Shown: positions 1 to 10,808 of the stretch, piece by piece | Numbering within the stretch: the first letter of the stretch is position 1 | Layout: every line of letters begins with the position of its first letter | DNA from: Lonsdalea iberica | GTDB lineage: Bacteria > Pseudomonadota > Gammaproteobacteria > Enterobacterales > Enterobacteriaceae | Assembly: GCF_002111585.1 (NCBI RefSeq) | Contig: NZ_LUTP01000010.1 | Location: forward strand, 1 to 64,000 | Reading direction: 5' to 3' | DNA length: 64,000 nt | Notes under the pieces: generated by a model | What the model was told of the DNA's origin: nothing | The model's input: only the letters and a program-made list of their open reading frames with translations | Database searches by the model: none | Position numbers and translations under genes: made by a program

Positions 1-3000
1 CTGGGCGTGACGGGCGAGCTGTATGTCGGCGGCGCCGGGGTTGCGCGGGGCTATCTGAATCAGCCTGGGCTGACGGAAGCGCGATTCCCGCTCGACCCGT
101 TCAGCGGTGAAGTGGGGGCGCGAATGTATCGCACCGGCGATCTGGGCCGCTGGCGGGAAGACGGCTCGGTGACGTATCTCGGCCGCAATGATTTTCAGGT
201 GAAGATCCGCGGGTTCCGCATCGAGCTTGGGGAGATCGAGTCTGCGCTCCAGGCCTGTGAGGGCGTAAAACAAGCGGTGGTCACGGCGACAGGCACGGAG
301 ACGCAGGATAAACGGCTGATCGCTTACTATGTTGCGGATGAGCGGGGACAGGCTCCGACGACGGAAGCGCTCAAGGCTCAGCTCGGTAAACGCTTACCGG
401 CATTTATGGTCCCGGCGGCCTACGTGGCGTTGGACGCCGTGCCGCTGACGGCGAACGGTAAGGTGGATCGCCCATTGCTGCCGTCCCCGGATCTTGAGGC
501 GTTCGAGCATCAGATTTATGAGGCGCCGCGCGGCGATACGGAAACGACGCTGGCGTCGATCTGGCGCTCGATATTGGGCGTGGAGCGAGTCGGGCGCCAC
601 GACAGCTTCTTTGCGCTGGGCGGTCACTCGCTGCTGGCGGTGCAGCTGATTTCCCGCGTGCGTAGCGAACTCCAGCGGGAGCTGTCGGTCGCGACATTGT
701 TTGACTGTCCGGTGCTGCATGAACTGGCGGCCACGTTGGACATCGCGCCGACCGACGGGCATCTGCCCGACATCGTGCCGTTGGCGGAGGGCGTTCATCC
801 TCCGCTGTCTTTGGCTCAGCAACGACTGTGGTTTCTGTCGCGCATGGATGACACCGCGCGGGCGGCATACCTCATTGCATTTACGATCCGGATCGAGGGC
901 GAGCTTAACGTCACGGCGCTAGCGCAGGCGCTCGATCGTATCGTGGATCGTCACGCCGCGCTGCGCACTTGTATTGCTGAACGTGACGGCGCGCCGGTGC
1001 AGGTTATCGCTTCTGACGGCAGTGGATTCCCGCTTCGACGTACAACCTCGGACGCGCCGATAGCGACGCCTGATACGGCATCTGAGTCCGCCTCGGACGC
1101 CTTGGCGCACGGCGAGCTCATCGCGGTCGGCGCGCAGGAACACCACCTGCGTTTGTCGTTTCATCATTTGGTCGCCGACGGTTGGTCGGTCGGCATTTTT
1201 CTTCAGGAACTGCAAAGCCTGTACATCGCGTTCAGTCAGGGCCGCGGCGATCCGTTACCACCGCTGGCGATCCAATTCGGTGACTACGCGGCCTGGCAGC
1301 AGCAACACATGCAGGGAGAGGTGCTGCGCGCCCAGCAGGCGTATTGGGAAAAACAGCTGAGCGGGATCCCGGATTGCCTGACGCTGCCCAGCGACCGACC
1401 GCGTCAGCCGATGCAGGATTATCGCGGCGCCAGCCTGGACATTGAGCTGGATCCGTCGTTGACGCAGGATCTGAAGTCGCTGAGTCAGCGTCATGGCGCG
1501 ACGCTGTTCATGATACTGCTGGCGGGCTGGTCGGCGCTGATGAGCCGTTTGTCCGGTCAGGAGGATGTCGTGATCGGCAGCCCGGTCGCTGGCCGCGGCC
1601 GTCAGGAGCTTGAGCCGCTGATCGGCATGTTTGTCAATACGCTGGCGCTGCGCGTCAATTTGTCGGAACAGCCGGATACCATCGCGCTGCTTGCGCAGGT
1701 GAAGGCGATGACGCTGGCGGCGCAGGAACATCCGGATCTTCCCTTCGAGCAGGTGGTGGAGATGCTGGCGCCTGCTCGTAGTCTGTCTCACAGCCCGGTA
1801 TTTCAGGTCATGCTGGCGTTGCAGAATACGCAGGAGGTGGCGTTTACGCTTCCTGGACTGAAAGCCTCCCTGATTGCTGATCCCGTGGAGACGGCCCAAT
1901 TCGATCTGAGTCTGGATCTCCGTGAGGCCGACGGTCGGATCACCGGACGGCTCTACTACGCCACCTCACTGTTTGACGCCGCGACGGTCCGGCGCTATTT
2001 GGACTACTGGCATGCAATGTTGCGGGGGATGACGGCGGATCCGCATCAGCCGGTGCAGACGCTGCCGCTGTTACCCGACGACGAACGCCGCCAGCTATTG
2101 TTCGGCTTCAACGCCACGCGTGCCGACTATCCGGCCGAAAATGCCCTGCATACGCTGTTCGAAGAGCAGGCGGAGCGACAGCCGGACGCGGCGGCGGTGG
2201 AGTGCGACGGAGAACGCCTGAGCTACGGTGAGCTGAACCGGCGCGCTAACCAACTGGCCCACTGGCTGATGGCACAGGGCGTCCGGCCGGATGGCCGAGT
2301 GGCGATAGTGCTGGAGCGCAGCTGCGATCTGATCGTCGCGATGCTGGCGACGCTGAAGGCTGGCGGAGCCTATGTGCCGATTGATCCGGCGACGCCCGCT
2401 GAACGTCTGGCCTATCTGCTGGAAGACTGTGGGCCGCAGGCCATCATCACAGAACGTGCGCTGCGTAGTCGACTGGGGGAACCGTCGCGCCATCCTCATA
2501 CGCTGGTCATTGACGGCGGCGCCCGTCCGTGGACGCGCTACCCGCAGGACAACATTCCGCTTGCGGCGGCAGGGCTGACGTCGTTTCATCTGGCGTACCT
2601 CATTTACACCTCGGGTTCGACGGGTCGCCCGAAAGGCGTCATGGTCGAGCATCGCAATATCATCAATTTGGTGCATTGGCACTGCGAGGCCTTCGCCCTG
2701 CGCTCACGGGACTGCGTTTCCAGCGTGGCGGGTCTGGGCTTCGACGCGGCCGTCTGGGAGATCTGGCCCGCGCTATCGGTGGGCGCGCGGTTACTGCTGC
2801 CCTCGCCCGCGATCGCCCGCGATCCGGATCAACTGCTGGCGTGGTGGTGCGCGCAGCCGCTTGACGTGAGTTTTCTGCCGACGCCCATCGCTGAACTGGC
2901 GTTTGTCCGCGAGGCCGCACCGGCCACGCTGCGCACGCTGCTGGTCGGCGGCGATCGGCTGAATCGCCGACCGTTTGCCGGGGCGCGCTTCACCCTGATG

Positions 3001-6000
3001 AACAACTACGGCCCGACCGAAAACACCGTGGTGGCGACTTCCGGAGACATCAGCGCCGATGAAGCGCTGCTGCACATCGGCCGTCCCATCGCCAACACCC
3101 AAACCTATATTCTGGATGCGCGAATGCAGCCTGTTCCGGTAGGGGTGTGCGGAGAACTGTATATCGGCGGCGCGCAGGTGGCGCGCGGGTATCTCAACCG
3201 TCAGGATCTCACTACCGAGCGCTTTATTCCCGACCCGTTCTCCTCTGAGCCGCATGCGCGACTGTACCGTACCGGCGATTGGGGGCGCTGGCGCGCCAAC
3301 GGCACGATCGAGTTTCTGGGACGCTGCGACTTCCAGGTGAAGATCCGCGGCTTTCGCATCGAGCTCGGCGAAATCGAAGATGCCTTGTTGCACTGCGAGG
3401 GGATCCAGCAGGCCGTGGTGGTTGCGCAGGGGGGCGCCGCTCAGGAAAAACGTCTGATCGCCTACTATCTGGCGGAGAAAGGTACGAATGCACCTTCTAT
3501 TGATGCGCTGCGAGAACAGCTACTGGCGCGATTGCCTGAATACATGGTGCCGATGGCCTGGGTGCCGCTGGAAAGCCTGCCTCTGACGGCCAATGGCAAG
3601 GTTGACCGGCGTGCGCTACCTGAGCCGGATGACTCCGCATTTATAAGACAGCGCTATGAAGCGCCGCAGGGTCGGGTGGAGCCGACGTTAGCCGCCATCT
3701 GGCAAACGTTGCTGCGCGTGGAGAAGGTGGGGCGCCGGGATAACTTCTTCCTGTTGGGCGGGCACTCGCTGCTGGCGGTGCAGTTGATCTCGCGTATTCG
3801 CAGCGAAATGCAGCGGGAGCTGGACCTGAAAACGCTGTTCATGCACCCCACATTGTGTGAGATGGCGCAAGCGTTGGGCGAGAAGGCGGTACCGCCTTTA
3901 CCGGCGATTTCTCCCCTGGCGGCGGCTGAGCCGCCGCTGTCGCTGGCGCAGCAACGCCTCTGGCTATTGGTGCAAATGGATCCGGCGGCAAGCGCGGCCT
4001 ATATGATCACCGGCGGGATCCGGCTCCAGGGACATCTGAATCTCGCCGCGTTGCAACAGGCTCTGGATCGTATCGTCATGCGCCACGCGGCACTGCGCAC
4101 GCACATCGAGCGCCGGGACGGCGTTGACGTGCAGGCGATTGCTCCCGCGGAGAGCGGTTTCCCCCTGTACCGGCTGGATATGAGCGGCAGCCAAGATCGC
4201 CCGGAACCGTTCACGCCGTCCATGTCCCTCACTGCCGGTCCGCTGGCGCAGGGGCAACTGCTCCGTATTTCCCCGCAGGAACACTGGCTGAGGTTGGCGC
4301 TGCACCACATTATCGCTGACGGCTGGTCGGTCGGCATTCTGATGCGCGAGCTAGGTACCCTCTATAGCGCATTGAGTCAGGGACAGCCCGACCCGCTGCC
4401 GCCGCTGCCTATCCAATACGGCGACTATGCCGCTTGGCAGCGACAACATTTGCAGGGCGAGCGAATGCAGGAGCAGCAACGCTACTGGGTCGAACAGCTG
4501 CGCGGCGCGCCTGACACTCTGACGTTACCGACGGACCGACCCCGTCCGCCGTTGCAGCGCTTTGCCGGGGCGTATAAAACCCTGACGCTGGACGCCGACC
4601 TGACGCAGGCGTTGAAGACGTTAGGTCAGCAACACGGCTGTACGCTGTATATGACGCTGTTAGCCGGTTGGTCTGCGTTGATGAGCCGCCTTTCCGGGCA
4701 GGATGACATCGTGATCGGGTCACCTATCGCCGGGCGCGATCGACAGGAAATCGAACCGCTGATCGGGATGTTCGTCAACACGCTCGCGCTGCGGGTTGCC
4801 GTGACGCCAGAGATGGACACTGCGGCGCTGCTGGCGCAGGTCAGGCGTACCACACTGGCGGCGCAGAGCCACGCCGATATTCCGTTCGAACAGGTGGTTG
4901 AAGCCGTCGCGCCGGTGCGCACGCTGTCCCACAGTCCCATCTTCCAGGTGATGATGGCGCTGCACAATCTACCTGAAATGGCGATTGAGTTACCTGAGCT
5001 TCATGTGTCGCCGTTGCCTAACGAGACGGCGACCTGCCAGTTCGATTTGAATCTGGAATTACGTGAGACGAACGGGCGGCTGGAAGGCACGCTGTATTAC
5101 GCGACCGCGCTGTTTGATGAGGATACCGCCCAGCGTTATCTGGACTACTGGCAGCGTTTGTTGCGAGGGATGGTCGCCTCCGCCGCGCAGCCGGTAGCCA
5201 CGTTGCCGCTGGTCTCCGCCGCTGAGCGGCAGCGGGTGCTCACGGCGTTCAACGCCACGGAGTCCGCCTGTCCGGCAGACCGTTGTCTGCATGAACTGTT
5301 TGAGATACAGGCGCATCGGCAGCCGACAGCAACGGCGCTGGTCAGCGGCGAACGGCGGCTGAGTTACGGCGAGCTGAACGAGCGGGCCAACCAACTGGCG
5401 CACTGGCTGATGGCTGAGGGCGTGCGTCCGGACGATCGCGTGGCGATCTGCGTCACACGAGGTCCGGACATGGTCGTGGCGCTGATGGGGATCCTGAAAG
5501 CCGGCGGCGCTTATGTGCCGCTTGATCCCCTCTATCCTACCGAGCGTTTGGCTCACATGATCGCCGACTGCACGCCGCTGGCGGTACTGTGTGACGACGT
5601 CGGTCGCTCTTCGCTGGCATCTTGTTCCGCGTTGCCGCCCATCCTCGACCTGAGTGCGGATGAGCCGCTGTGGGCCAAGTCAGAGCGCAGCAATCCGGAT
5701 CCGCAATGTATCGGACTGACCCCGCGTCATCTGGCTTACACCATCTATACCTCCGGCTCGACCGGTCGCCCCAAAGGCGTGGCGATGCCGCACGCGCCGC
5801 TGGTCAATTTGGTGCATTGGCAGAATCAGCGCCCCGTCGGCGTCACGTTGCAGTTTGCTTCTTTTGGTTTCGATGTGGCGAGCCAAGAGATCCTCAGCGC
5901 GTTGACCGGCGGGGGGCGGTTGATCATTGTCCCGGATGATGTGCGGCTCGATATGCCGCGGCTGGCGGACTTACTCGAGCAGCAGCACGTCGAGCGGGCC

Positions 6001-7098
6001 TTTATTCCGCCGTCAGTTTTGCCTGCGCTGGCGCAGATGTATCGCGCTTCGGAACGCGTGCCGCCGTCGATGGAGATTATCGCCAGCGGCGAGGCGCTGC
6101 GCCTCGGTCCTGATGTGCGGGCGTTGTTCCAGCACTCGGAGAATGTCCGGCTTCACAACCAGTACGGCCCGGCGGAAACGCATGTGGCGAGTGAATTCGT
6201 CTGTCCGGCGACATTTTCGAACGGGGTGTCCCAACCGCCTATCGGGCGTCCTATCGCCAACAGCCGACTCTATCTCCTCGATCAAAAAGGCGAACCCGTG
6301 CCAGTCGGCGTGGCGGGGGAGATCTATATCGGCGGCGTCAGCGTGGCGAGAGGTTACCTGAATCAGCCGGCGCTGACCGCCAAGCGGTTTATCCGGGATC
6401 CTTTCTCCTCTGAGGCGGACGCGCGAATGTACAAAACCGGCGACCGGGGGCGTTGGCGCAAGGACGGCATCCTCGACTATCTGGGACGCGACGACGACCA
6501 GGTCAAGATCCGGGGATTCCGCATCGAGCCGGGCGAGGTGGAAGCCTGTCTGAGCGGATGTCCGGACGTTGTGGCGGCGGTGGTGGTTCCGCGTGAGTGC
6601 GGCGGAGAAACACGGCTGGTCGCTTACTACCAGGGGAGCGCGAAAATCGAGGCGATGCGCGCCCATCTCGTGGCGCAACTGCCGGCCTATATGGTGCCCG
6701 CGGCCTGGGTGGCATTGACCGAGTTCCCTCTGTCGCCCAATGGAAAAGTGAACCGCCGCGCGTTGCCGGAACCGGGGGATGATGCGTTCGCGCATGCAGC
6801 ATTCGAAGCGCCGCAAGATGAAACGGAACAGGCGGTAGCGGCAATCTGGCTGTCATTGCTGGGCGTCGAGCGTATCGGCCGTCACGACAACTTTTTCGAA
6901 CTGGGCGGGCACTCGCTGCTGGCAGTGCAGCTGGTGTCTCGACTACGGCTTGAGCTGGACGTCGACGTGCCGTTGGCGGAAATTTTTGCTCATCCGAGTC
7001 TGAGCGCGCTCAGCGAGCGGATCCTGGACCTGAGCATCGAAGAGTTTGATATCGCTGAGCTGCTGGATATGGCGGCATCAATGGAAGGAGAAGAATAA
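1..7098 (+). CDS. Non-ribosomal peptide synthetase, 3 modules visible (5' end outside window)
   Basis: Assembles a peptide by thiotemplate chemistry in the cytoplasm. The frame is open from base 1, so the start lies upstream. Order seen (residue 1 = codon at nt 7): end of an A domain (YRTGD, NGKVDR near 150), T (LGGHS, Ser ~208), C (HHLVADG ~386), A (YTSGSTG ~867), T (Ser ~1254), C (HHIIADG ~1433), A (~1914), T (Ser ~2303). By alignment to GrsA, pocket residues of the second A domain read DAWFLGNVV(K), the classic Leu code. Those of the third read DVQFISQVA(K), close to Pro-type codes but not exact. The first A lacks its pocket. No epimerase domain is present. The protein ends in an acidic helix-like tail (FDIAELLDMAASMEGEE), suited to docking with the next protein. 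The stop overlaps the next start (TAATG at 7096-7100), so the genes are translationally coupled. Confidence 0.95.
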   Translation: MGVTGELYVGGAGVARGYLNQPGLTEARFPLDPFSGEVGARMYRTGDLGRWREDGSVTYLGRNDFQVKIRGFRIELGEIESALQACEGVKQAVVTATGTETQDKRLIAYYVADERGQAPTTEALKAQLGKRLPAFMVPAAYVALDAVPLTANGKVDRPLLPSPDLEAFEHQIYEAPRGDTETTLASIWRSILGVERVGRHDSFFALGGHSLLAVQLISRVRSELQRELSVATLFDCPVLHELAATLDIAPTDGHLPDIVPLAEGVHPPLSLAQQRLWFLSRMDDTARAAYLIAFTIRIEGELNVTALAQALDRIVDRHAALRTCIAERDGAPVQVIASDGSGFPLRRTTSDAPIATPDTASESASDALAHGELIAVGAQEHHLRLSFHHLVADGWSVGIFLQELQSLYIAFSQGRGDPLPPLAIQFGDYAAWQQQHMQGEVLRAQQAYWEKQLSGIPDCLTLPSDRPRQPMQDYRGASLDIELDPSLTQDLKSLSQRHGATLFMILLAGWSALMSRLSGQEDVVIGSPVAGRGRQELEPLIGMFVNTLALRVNLSEQPDTIALLAQVKAMTLAAQEHPDLPFEQVVEMLAPARSLSHSPVFQVMLALQNTQEVAFTLPGLKASLIADPVETAQFDLSLDLREADGRITGRLYYATSLFDAATVRRYLDYWHAMLRGMTADPHQPVQTLPLLPDDERRQLLFGFNATRADYPAENALHTLFEEQAERQPDAAAVECDGERLSYGELNRRANQLAHWLMAQGVRPDGRVAIVLERSCDLIVAMLATLKAGGAYVPIDPATPAERLAYLLEDCGPQAIITERALRSRLGEPSRHPHTLVIDGGARPWTRYPQDNIPLAAAGLTSFHLAYLIYTSGSTGRPKGVMVEHRNIINLVHWHCEAFALRSRDCVSSVAGLGFDAAVWEIWPALSVGARLLLPSPAIARDPDQLLAWWCAQPLDVSFLPTPIAELAFVREAAPATLRTLLVGGDRLNRRPFAGARFTLMNNYGPTENTVVATSGDISADEALLHIGRPIANTQTYILDARMQPVPVGVCGELYIGGAQVARGYLNRQDLTTERFIPDPFSSEPHARLYRTGDWGRWRANGTIEFLGRCDFQVKIRGFRIELGEIEDALLHCEGIQQAVVVAQGGAAQEKRLIAYYLAEKGTNAPSIDALREQLLARLPEYMVPMAWVPLESLPLTANGKVDRRALPEPDDSAFIRQRYEAPQGRVEPTLAAIWQTLLRVEKVGRRDNFFLLGGHSLLAVQLISRIRSEMQRELDLKTLFMHPTLCEMAQALGEKAVPPLPAISPLAAAEPPLSLAQQRLWLLVQMDPAASAAYMITGGIRLQGHLNLAALQQALDRIVMRHAALRTHIERRDGVDVQAIAPAESGFPLYRLDMSGSQDRPEPFTPSMSLTAGPLAQGQLLRISPQEHWLRLALHHIIADGWSVGILMRELGTLYSALSQGQPDPLPPLPIQYGDYAAWQRQHLQGERMQEQQRYWVEQLRGAPDTLTLPTDRPRPPLQRFAGAYKTLTLDADLTQALKTLGQQHGCTLYMTLLAGWSALMSRLSGQDDIVIGSPIAGRDRQEIEPLIGMFVNTLALRVAVTPEMDTAALLAQVRRTTLAAQSHADIPFEQVVEAVAPVRTLSHSPIFQVMMALHNLPEMAIELPELHVSPLPNETATCQFDLNLELRETNGRLEGTLYYATALFDEDTAQRYLDYWQRLLRGMVASAAQPVATLPLVSAAERQRVLTAFNATESACPADRCLHELFEIQAHRQPTATALVSGERRLSYGELNERANQLAHWLMAEGVRPDDRVAICVTRGPDMVVALMGILKAGGAYVPLDPLYPTERLAHMIADCTPLAVLCDDVGRSSLASCSALPPILDLSADEPLWAKSERSNPDPQCIGLTPRHLAYTIYTSGSTGRPKGVAMPHAPLVNLVHWQNQRPVGVTLQFASFGFDVASQEILSALTGGGRLIIVPDDVRLDMPRLADLLEQQHVERAFIPPSVLPALAQMYRASERVPPSMEIIASGEALRLGPDVRALFQHSENVRLHNQYGPAETHVASEFVCPATFSNGVSQPPIGRPIANSRLYLLDQKGEPVPVGVAGEIYIGGVSVARGYLNQPALTAKRFIRDPFSSEADARMYKTGDRGRWRKDGILDYLGRDDDQVKIRGFRIEPGEVEACLSGCPDVVAAVVVPRECGGETRLVAYYQGSAKIEAMRAHLVAQLPAYMVPAAWVALTEFPLSPNGKVNRRALPEPGDDAFAHAAFEAPQDETEQAVAAIWLSLLGVERIGRHDNFFELGGHSLLAVQLVSRLRLELDVDVPLAEIFAHPSLSALSERILDLSIEEFDIAELLDMAASMEGEE

Positions 7099-10000
7099 TG
7101 CAGAACACGGAAGAAACCTCATCCTCTGTCCAGCCCCTCACGCGGGAGCAAAAGGCCAAACTGCTGGCGCTGGCAAAAGCCAAGGGGCTTAAGCCGAAGG
7201 CCGCGGGCCGTCGACAACCGATCCCTCTTGCGACGCGCGTCGAAGGCGGGATGCCGCTGGCGCCCGTCCAGCGCGGGCTGTGGTTTATGTCGCAAATGGA
7301 GTCGCAAGCGCCGGAGCGTTATCTCCTGAGCATCGCCTATCGGCTTAGTGGCCAGGTGAATATGGCGGCGCTACAGGCGGCGTTGGACCGCATTGTCGCC
7401 CGTCATGAGATTCTACGAACGAGGGTGATCAACGTGGCGGGTACGCCGCGTCAGCTCATCGCTTCCGCCGATAGCGGTTTCGCGCTGGAAATCCGGACGT
7501 TATCGGATGCCTCGGAACCACTACCGGATTTCACGCCGCGGCCCGATCCGGAAGCCGGCCTGCTGCTGGGCGGACAGCTGGTATGTCTGGGCGACGGGGA
7601 GTGCCTGCTGCGCGTTGCGCTGCATCACTTGATTGCCGACGGGTGGTCGCTCGGGATTTTTCTGCATGAGTTGAACGCCCTCTATACGGCGTTTAGCCAG
7701 GGACAGCCCGATCCTTTGCCGCCGCTGCCGATTCAATATGCCGACTATGCGGCGTGGCAGCATGCGCAGCTGAGTGACGAGGCGCTGGAAACGCAGCGCG
7801 ACTACTGGCGGATGCAACTCCGGGGGGCGCCGACGTGTCTGGCGCTGCCGACCGATCGCCCGCGTCCGCGGGTACAGGATTACGACGGCGCCTGCGCGTC
7901 AGTGACGCTGGACGCGAAGTTGCTGAACGAGCTGAAAGCGCTGGCGCGGCGCCACGGGTGTACGCTGTTTATGACACTGTTGTCAGGGTGGGCGGCGTTG
8001 ATGAGGCGTCTGTCCGCTCAGGACGACATCGTCATCGGCGTCCCGACGGCTGGGCGTCACCGCCGCGAGGTCGAATCGTTGATCGGCATGTTCGTCAACA
8101 CGCAGGCGCTGAGAATCGATCTCTCGGATCCGTTGGATACGCCCGCGCTGCTGATGCAGGTGCGGGACACGGCGCTGGCGGCCCAGCGTTACGCCGACAT
8201 CCCTTTGGAGCAGGTGGTGGAAGCGGTCGCGCCGACCCGCAGCCTGTCTCACAGCCCGCTGTTTCAGGTGATGCTGTCGTTGCAAAATACGCCGCAGCAG
8301 CCGTTTACCCTGCCCGGCGTTGTGGCTTCGCCGTTGGAGGGCGAAGCCACGATGGCGCAGGTCGATTTGAATCTGACGTTGACGGAAACCGACGGGGGAT
8401 GCGAAGGGACGCTGTGCTATGCGAAGGCCCTGTTCGACGCGGACACGGTGCGGCGTTATCTGAGCTACTGGCTGCGGATCCTACGTGGTATGGCGGAACA
8501 GCCTGACTGCGCGGTGCAGTCGCTGCCGCTACTGTCTGCTGATGAGCGGCGACAGGTTCTGGACGAGGTTAATGCGATGCGGGTGGACTACCCCCGCGAG
8601 GCCTGCGTCCACGAATTGGTCGAATATCAGGCCGCCGCGCAACCTGAGGCGCTGGCGGTGGTCTCCGACGAACGGACGCTGAGCTACGGCGAACTTAACC
8701 GCATGGCTAACCAATTGGCGCACTGGCTCGTGGCGCACGGAGCCGGCCCGGAGACCCGGGTGGCCGTGGCGCTGCCGCGCGGCCCTGAGTTAGTTGCCTC
8801 GTTGCTGGCGGTGCTTAAGGCGGGGGCCGCTTATGTACCTTTGGACCCGGCCCAGCCGTCGGCGCGACTTAACGCGTTGCTGCATGACTGCGCGCCTATC
8901 GTGGTGATCGCTTCGCAAACAACGCGCGGGGCGCTGGGCGAGCTGCCTGACTCGGCCACGTTGCTGGAGTGTGATGAGGCAATCGGTCCGTGGACGCGAT
9001 GCGCCGAGGCCAATCTTGCCCCGGTTTCGCGTGGGCTGACGGCGAAGCATCCGGCTTATCTCATTTATACCTCCGGCTCGACCGGCCGTCCCAAAGGCGT
9101 GACGGTGCCGCACCGGGCCGTCGTGAATTTCTTGCACAGTCAGCGACATCAGCATCAGGCGGCGTCGCATACCCGACTGCTGGCGGTCACGACCGTCTCC
9201 TTTGATATCCACGTTCTGGAAATTTACCTGCCGTTAATCGTGGGTGGTCAACTGCATCTGGCGAGCGATGCACTGCGCCGGGACGGCGAACGGCTGGGGC
9301 GTTACCTGAACGCGGAGGCGATCTCGCTGTTTCAAGCCACGCCGGCGACGTGGAAACTGTTGCTGGCCGCCGGTTGGGCAGGCGCGCCCGGCTTGACAGG
9401 ATTGATAGGCGGTGAGGCTTTTTCGCCGACGCTGGCGGCGGCGTTGATCCCGCGCGTTGATGCGCTGTGGAATATGTTCGGTCCAACGGAGACCACGGTT
9501 TGGTCGACGACGTGGCGCATCGGAGCTGAAGAGGTGGCGGTCCCTATCGGTCATCCCATCGCCAATACGCGGGTCTACCTGCTGGACGCGGAAGGACAGC
9601 CGGTGCCGACCGGCGTGCCGGGCGAGATTTACATCGGCGGCGATGGCGTCAGTCTGGGGTATTTTAACCGTCCTGACCTGACGGCGGAGCGCTTCCTGCC
9701 CGACCCCTTTTGCCGCGATACCGATGCCCGTATGTATCAAACCGGCGATCTGGGGCGCAGACGGCCCGACGGCGTGCTGGAGTATCTGGGTCGCGACGAC
9801 TTCCAGGTCAAGATCCGCGGTTTCCGTATCGAACTGGGCGAGATCGAGACGGCGCTGTTGGCCTGCGTGGGCGTGCGCGAGGCGGTGGTGACGGCGCTGA
9901 GCGGTGAACATGAGGAAGCCCGACTGGTCGCTTATTACGTGGCGGAAGCAGACACGGCACCCACCCGCGAAGGGTTGCGGACGGCGTTGAGCGAGCGTCT

Positions 10001-10808
10001 TCCTGACTACATGGTGCCTGCCGCTTGGGTCGCGCTGGAGAATGTGCCGTTAACGCCGAACGGCAAGGTAGACCGCAAGGCACTCCCTGCGCCGGATGAA
10101 TCGGCCTATGCACAGCAGCCCTACGAAGCGCCGCAAGGGGAAACGGAGACGGCGCTGGCGGCGATCTGGCAGTCTCTGCTCGGCGTGCAAAAGGTGAGTC
10201 GTCACGACAACTTCTTCGCGCTGGGCGGGCACTCTCTGCTGGCGATGCAGCTCGTTTCCCGGGTGCAGGAAGCGCTGCATCGGGCGCTACCGCTGGCGAC
10301 GTTATTCGCCTTTCCGTCGATCAGCGGGTTGGCCGCGTCGCTGGACGCCGCGTCGCAGGAGACGCTGAGCGAAATCCCGCCTTTGAAAGAAGGCGTAGAC
10401 GCTCCGCTATCTCTGGCGCAACGGCGAATCTGGGTGTTAAGCCAGATGGACGCGGCATCTGGGGACGCCTACGTGCTGGCGGGCGGCGTGAAGCTTGAAG
10501 GGCCGCTGAATACGGCGGCGCTGCGCCAGGCGCTGGATCGCGTTTATGCGCGGCATGACGTGTTACGTACGCATATCGAGGTTCGCGACGGCACGCCGGT
10601 TCAGGTGATTGAGGCGGAGAACCGCGGTTTTCCGCTCAGCGTGGTCGGGCTAGACGACCCGCGCGATCCACCGAGCTTCCAGCCGACGTTCGATCTGACG
10701 GCCGGGCCGCTGGCGCTGGCTCAACTGGTCACGGTATCGGAAAAAGAGCACTGGCTGAGACTGCCAAGGCACACATCATCGCCGACGGTTGGTCTATCGG
10801 CGTGCTGA
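7098..10808 (+). CDS. Non-ribosomal peptide synthetase, C-A-T-partial C (5' part of a frameshifted gene)
   Basis: Second NRPS protein, coupled to the first by TAATG. The N-terminus has a basic helical stretch (LTREQKAKLLALAKAKGL) typical of an acceptor docking segment. Then C (HHLIADG ~176), A (YTSGSTG ~657), T (LGGHS, Ser ~1046) and the first part of another C domain. A-domain pocket residues align as DILQLGMVW(K), nearly the known Gly code DILQLGLIWK, so Gly is likely. After about nt 10762 the reading leaves the C-domain pattern and stops at 10808, while the rest of the C domain continues in the frame of the next entry. Adding one base gives a continuous protein of about 3731 residues (7098-18292). 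I read these as one gene with a single-base loss, not as two proteins. Confidence 0.88.
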   Translation: MQNTEETSSSVQPLTREQKAKLLALAKAKGLKPKAAGRRQPIPLATRVEGGMPLAPVQRGLWFMSQMESQAPERYLLSIAYRLSGQVNMAALQAALDRIVARHEILRTRVINVAGTPRQLIASADSGFALEIRTLSDASEPLPDFTPRPDPEAGLLLGGQLVCLGDGECLLRVALHHLIADGWSLGIFLHELNALYTAFSQGQPDPLPPLPIQYADYAAWQHAQLSDEALETQRDYWRMQLRGAPTCLALPTDRPRPRVQDYDGACASVTLDAKLLNELKALARRHGCTLFMTLLSGWAALMRRLSAQDDIVIGVPTAGRHRREVESLIGMFVNTQALRIDLSDPLDTPALLMQVRDTALAAQRYADIPLEQVVEAVAPTRSLSHSPLFQVMLSLQNTPQQPFTLPGVVASPLEGEATMAQVDLNLTLTETDGGCEGTLCYAKALFDADTVRRYLSYWLRILRGMAEQPDCAVQSLPLLSADERRQVLDEVNAMRVDYPREACVHELVEYQAAAQPEALAVVSDERTLSYGELNRMANQLAHWLVAHGAGPETRVAVALPRGPELVASLLAVLKAGAAYVPLDPAQPSARLNALLHDCAPIVVIASQTTRGALGELPDSATLLECDEAIGPWTRCAEANLAPVSRGLTAKHPAYLIYTSGSTGRPKGVTVPHRAVVNFLHSQRHQHQAASHTRLLAVTTVSFDIHVLEIYLPLIVGGQLHLASDALRRDGERLGRYLNAEAISLFQATPATWKLLLAAGWAGAPGLTGLIGGEAFSPTLAAALIPRVDALWNMFGPTETTVWSTTWRIGAEEVAVPIGHPIANTRVYLLDAEGQPVPTGVPGEIYIGGDGVSLGYFNRPDLTAERFLPDPFCRDTDARMYQTGDLGRRRPDGVLEYLGRDDFQVKIRGFRIELGEIETALLACVGVREAVVTALSGEHEEARLVAYYVAEADTAPTREGLRTALSERLPDYMVPAAWVALENVPLTPNGKVDRKALPAPDESAYAQQPYEAPQGETETALAAIWQSLLGVQKVSRHDNFFALGGHSLLAMQLVSRVQEALHRALPLATLFAFPSISGLAASLDAASQETLSEIPPLKEGVDAPLSLAQRRIWVLSQMDAASGDAYVLAGGVKLEGPLNTAALRQALDRVYARHDVLRTHIEVRDGTPVQVIEAENRGFPLSVVGLDDPRDPPSFQPTFDLTAGPLALAQLVTVSEKEHWLRLPRHTSSPTVGLSAC

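Noticed and set aside
6013-6816. Long minus-strand ORF (267 codons) inside the NRPS
   Set aside because: Mirror frame of GC-rich coding DNA. Translation is rich in Arg and His without motifs, and the + strand holds clear A-domain sequence.
10755-10780. Programmed ribosomal frameshifting to explain the split NRPS
   Set aside because: No slippery heptamer (X-XXY-YYZ) or homopolymer lies at the switch, and the shift is mid-domain. A lost base fits better, as at five other sites.
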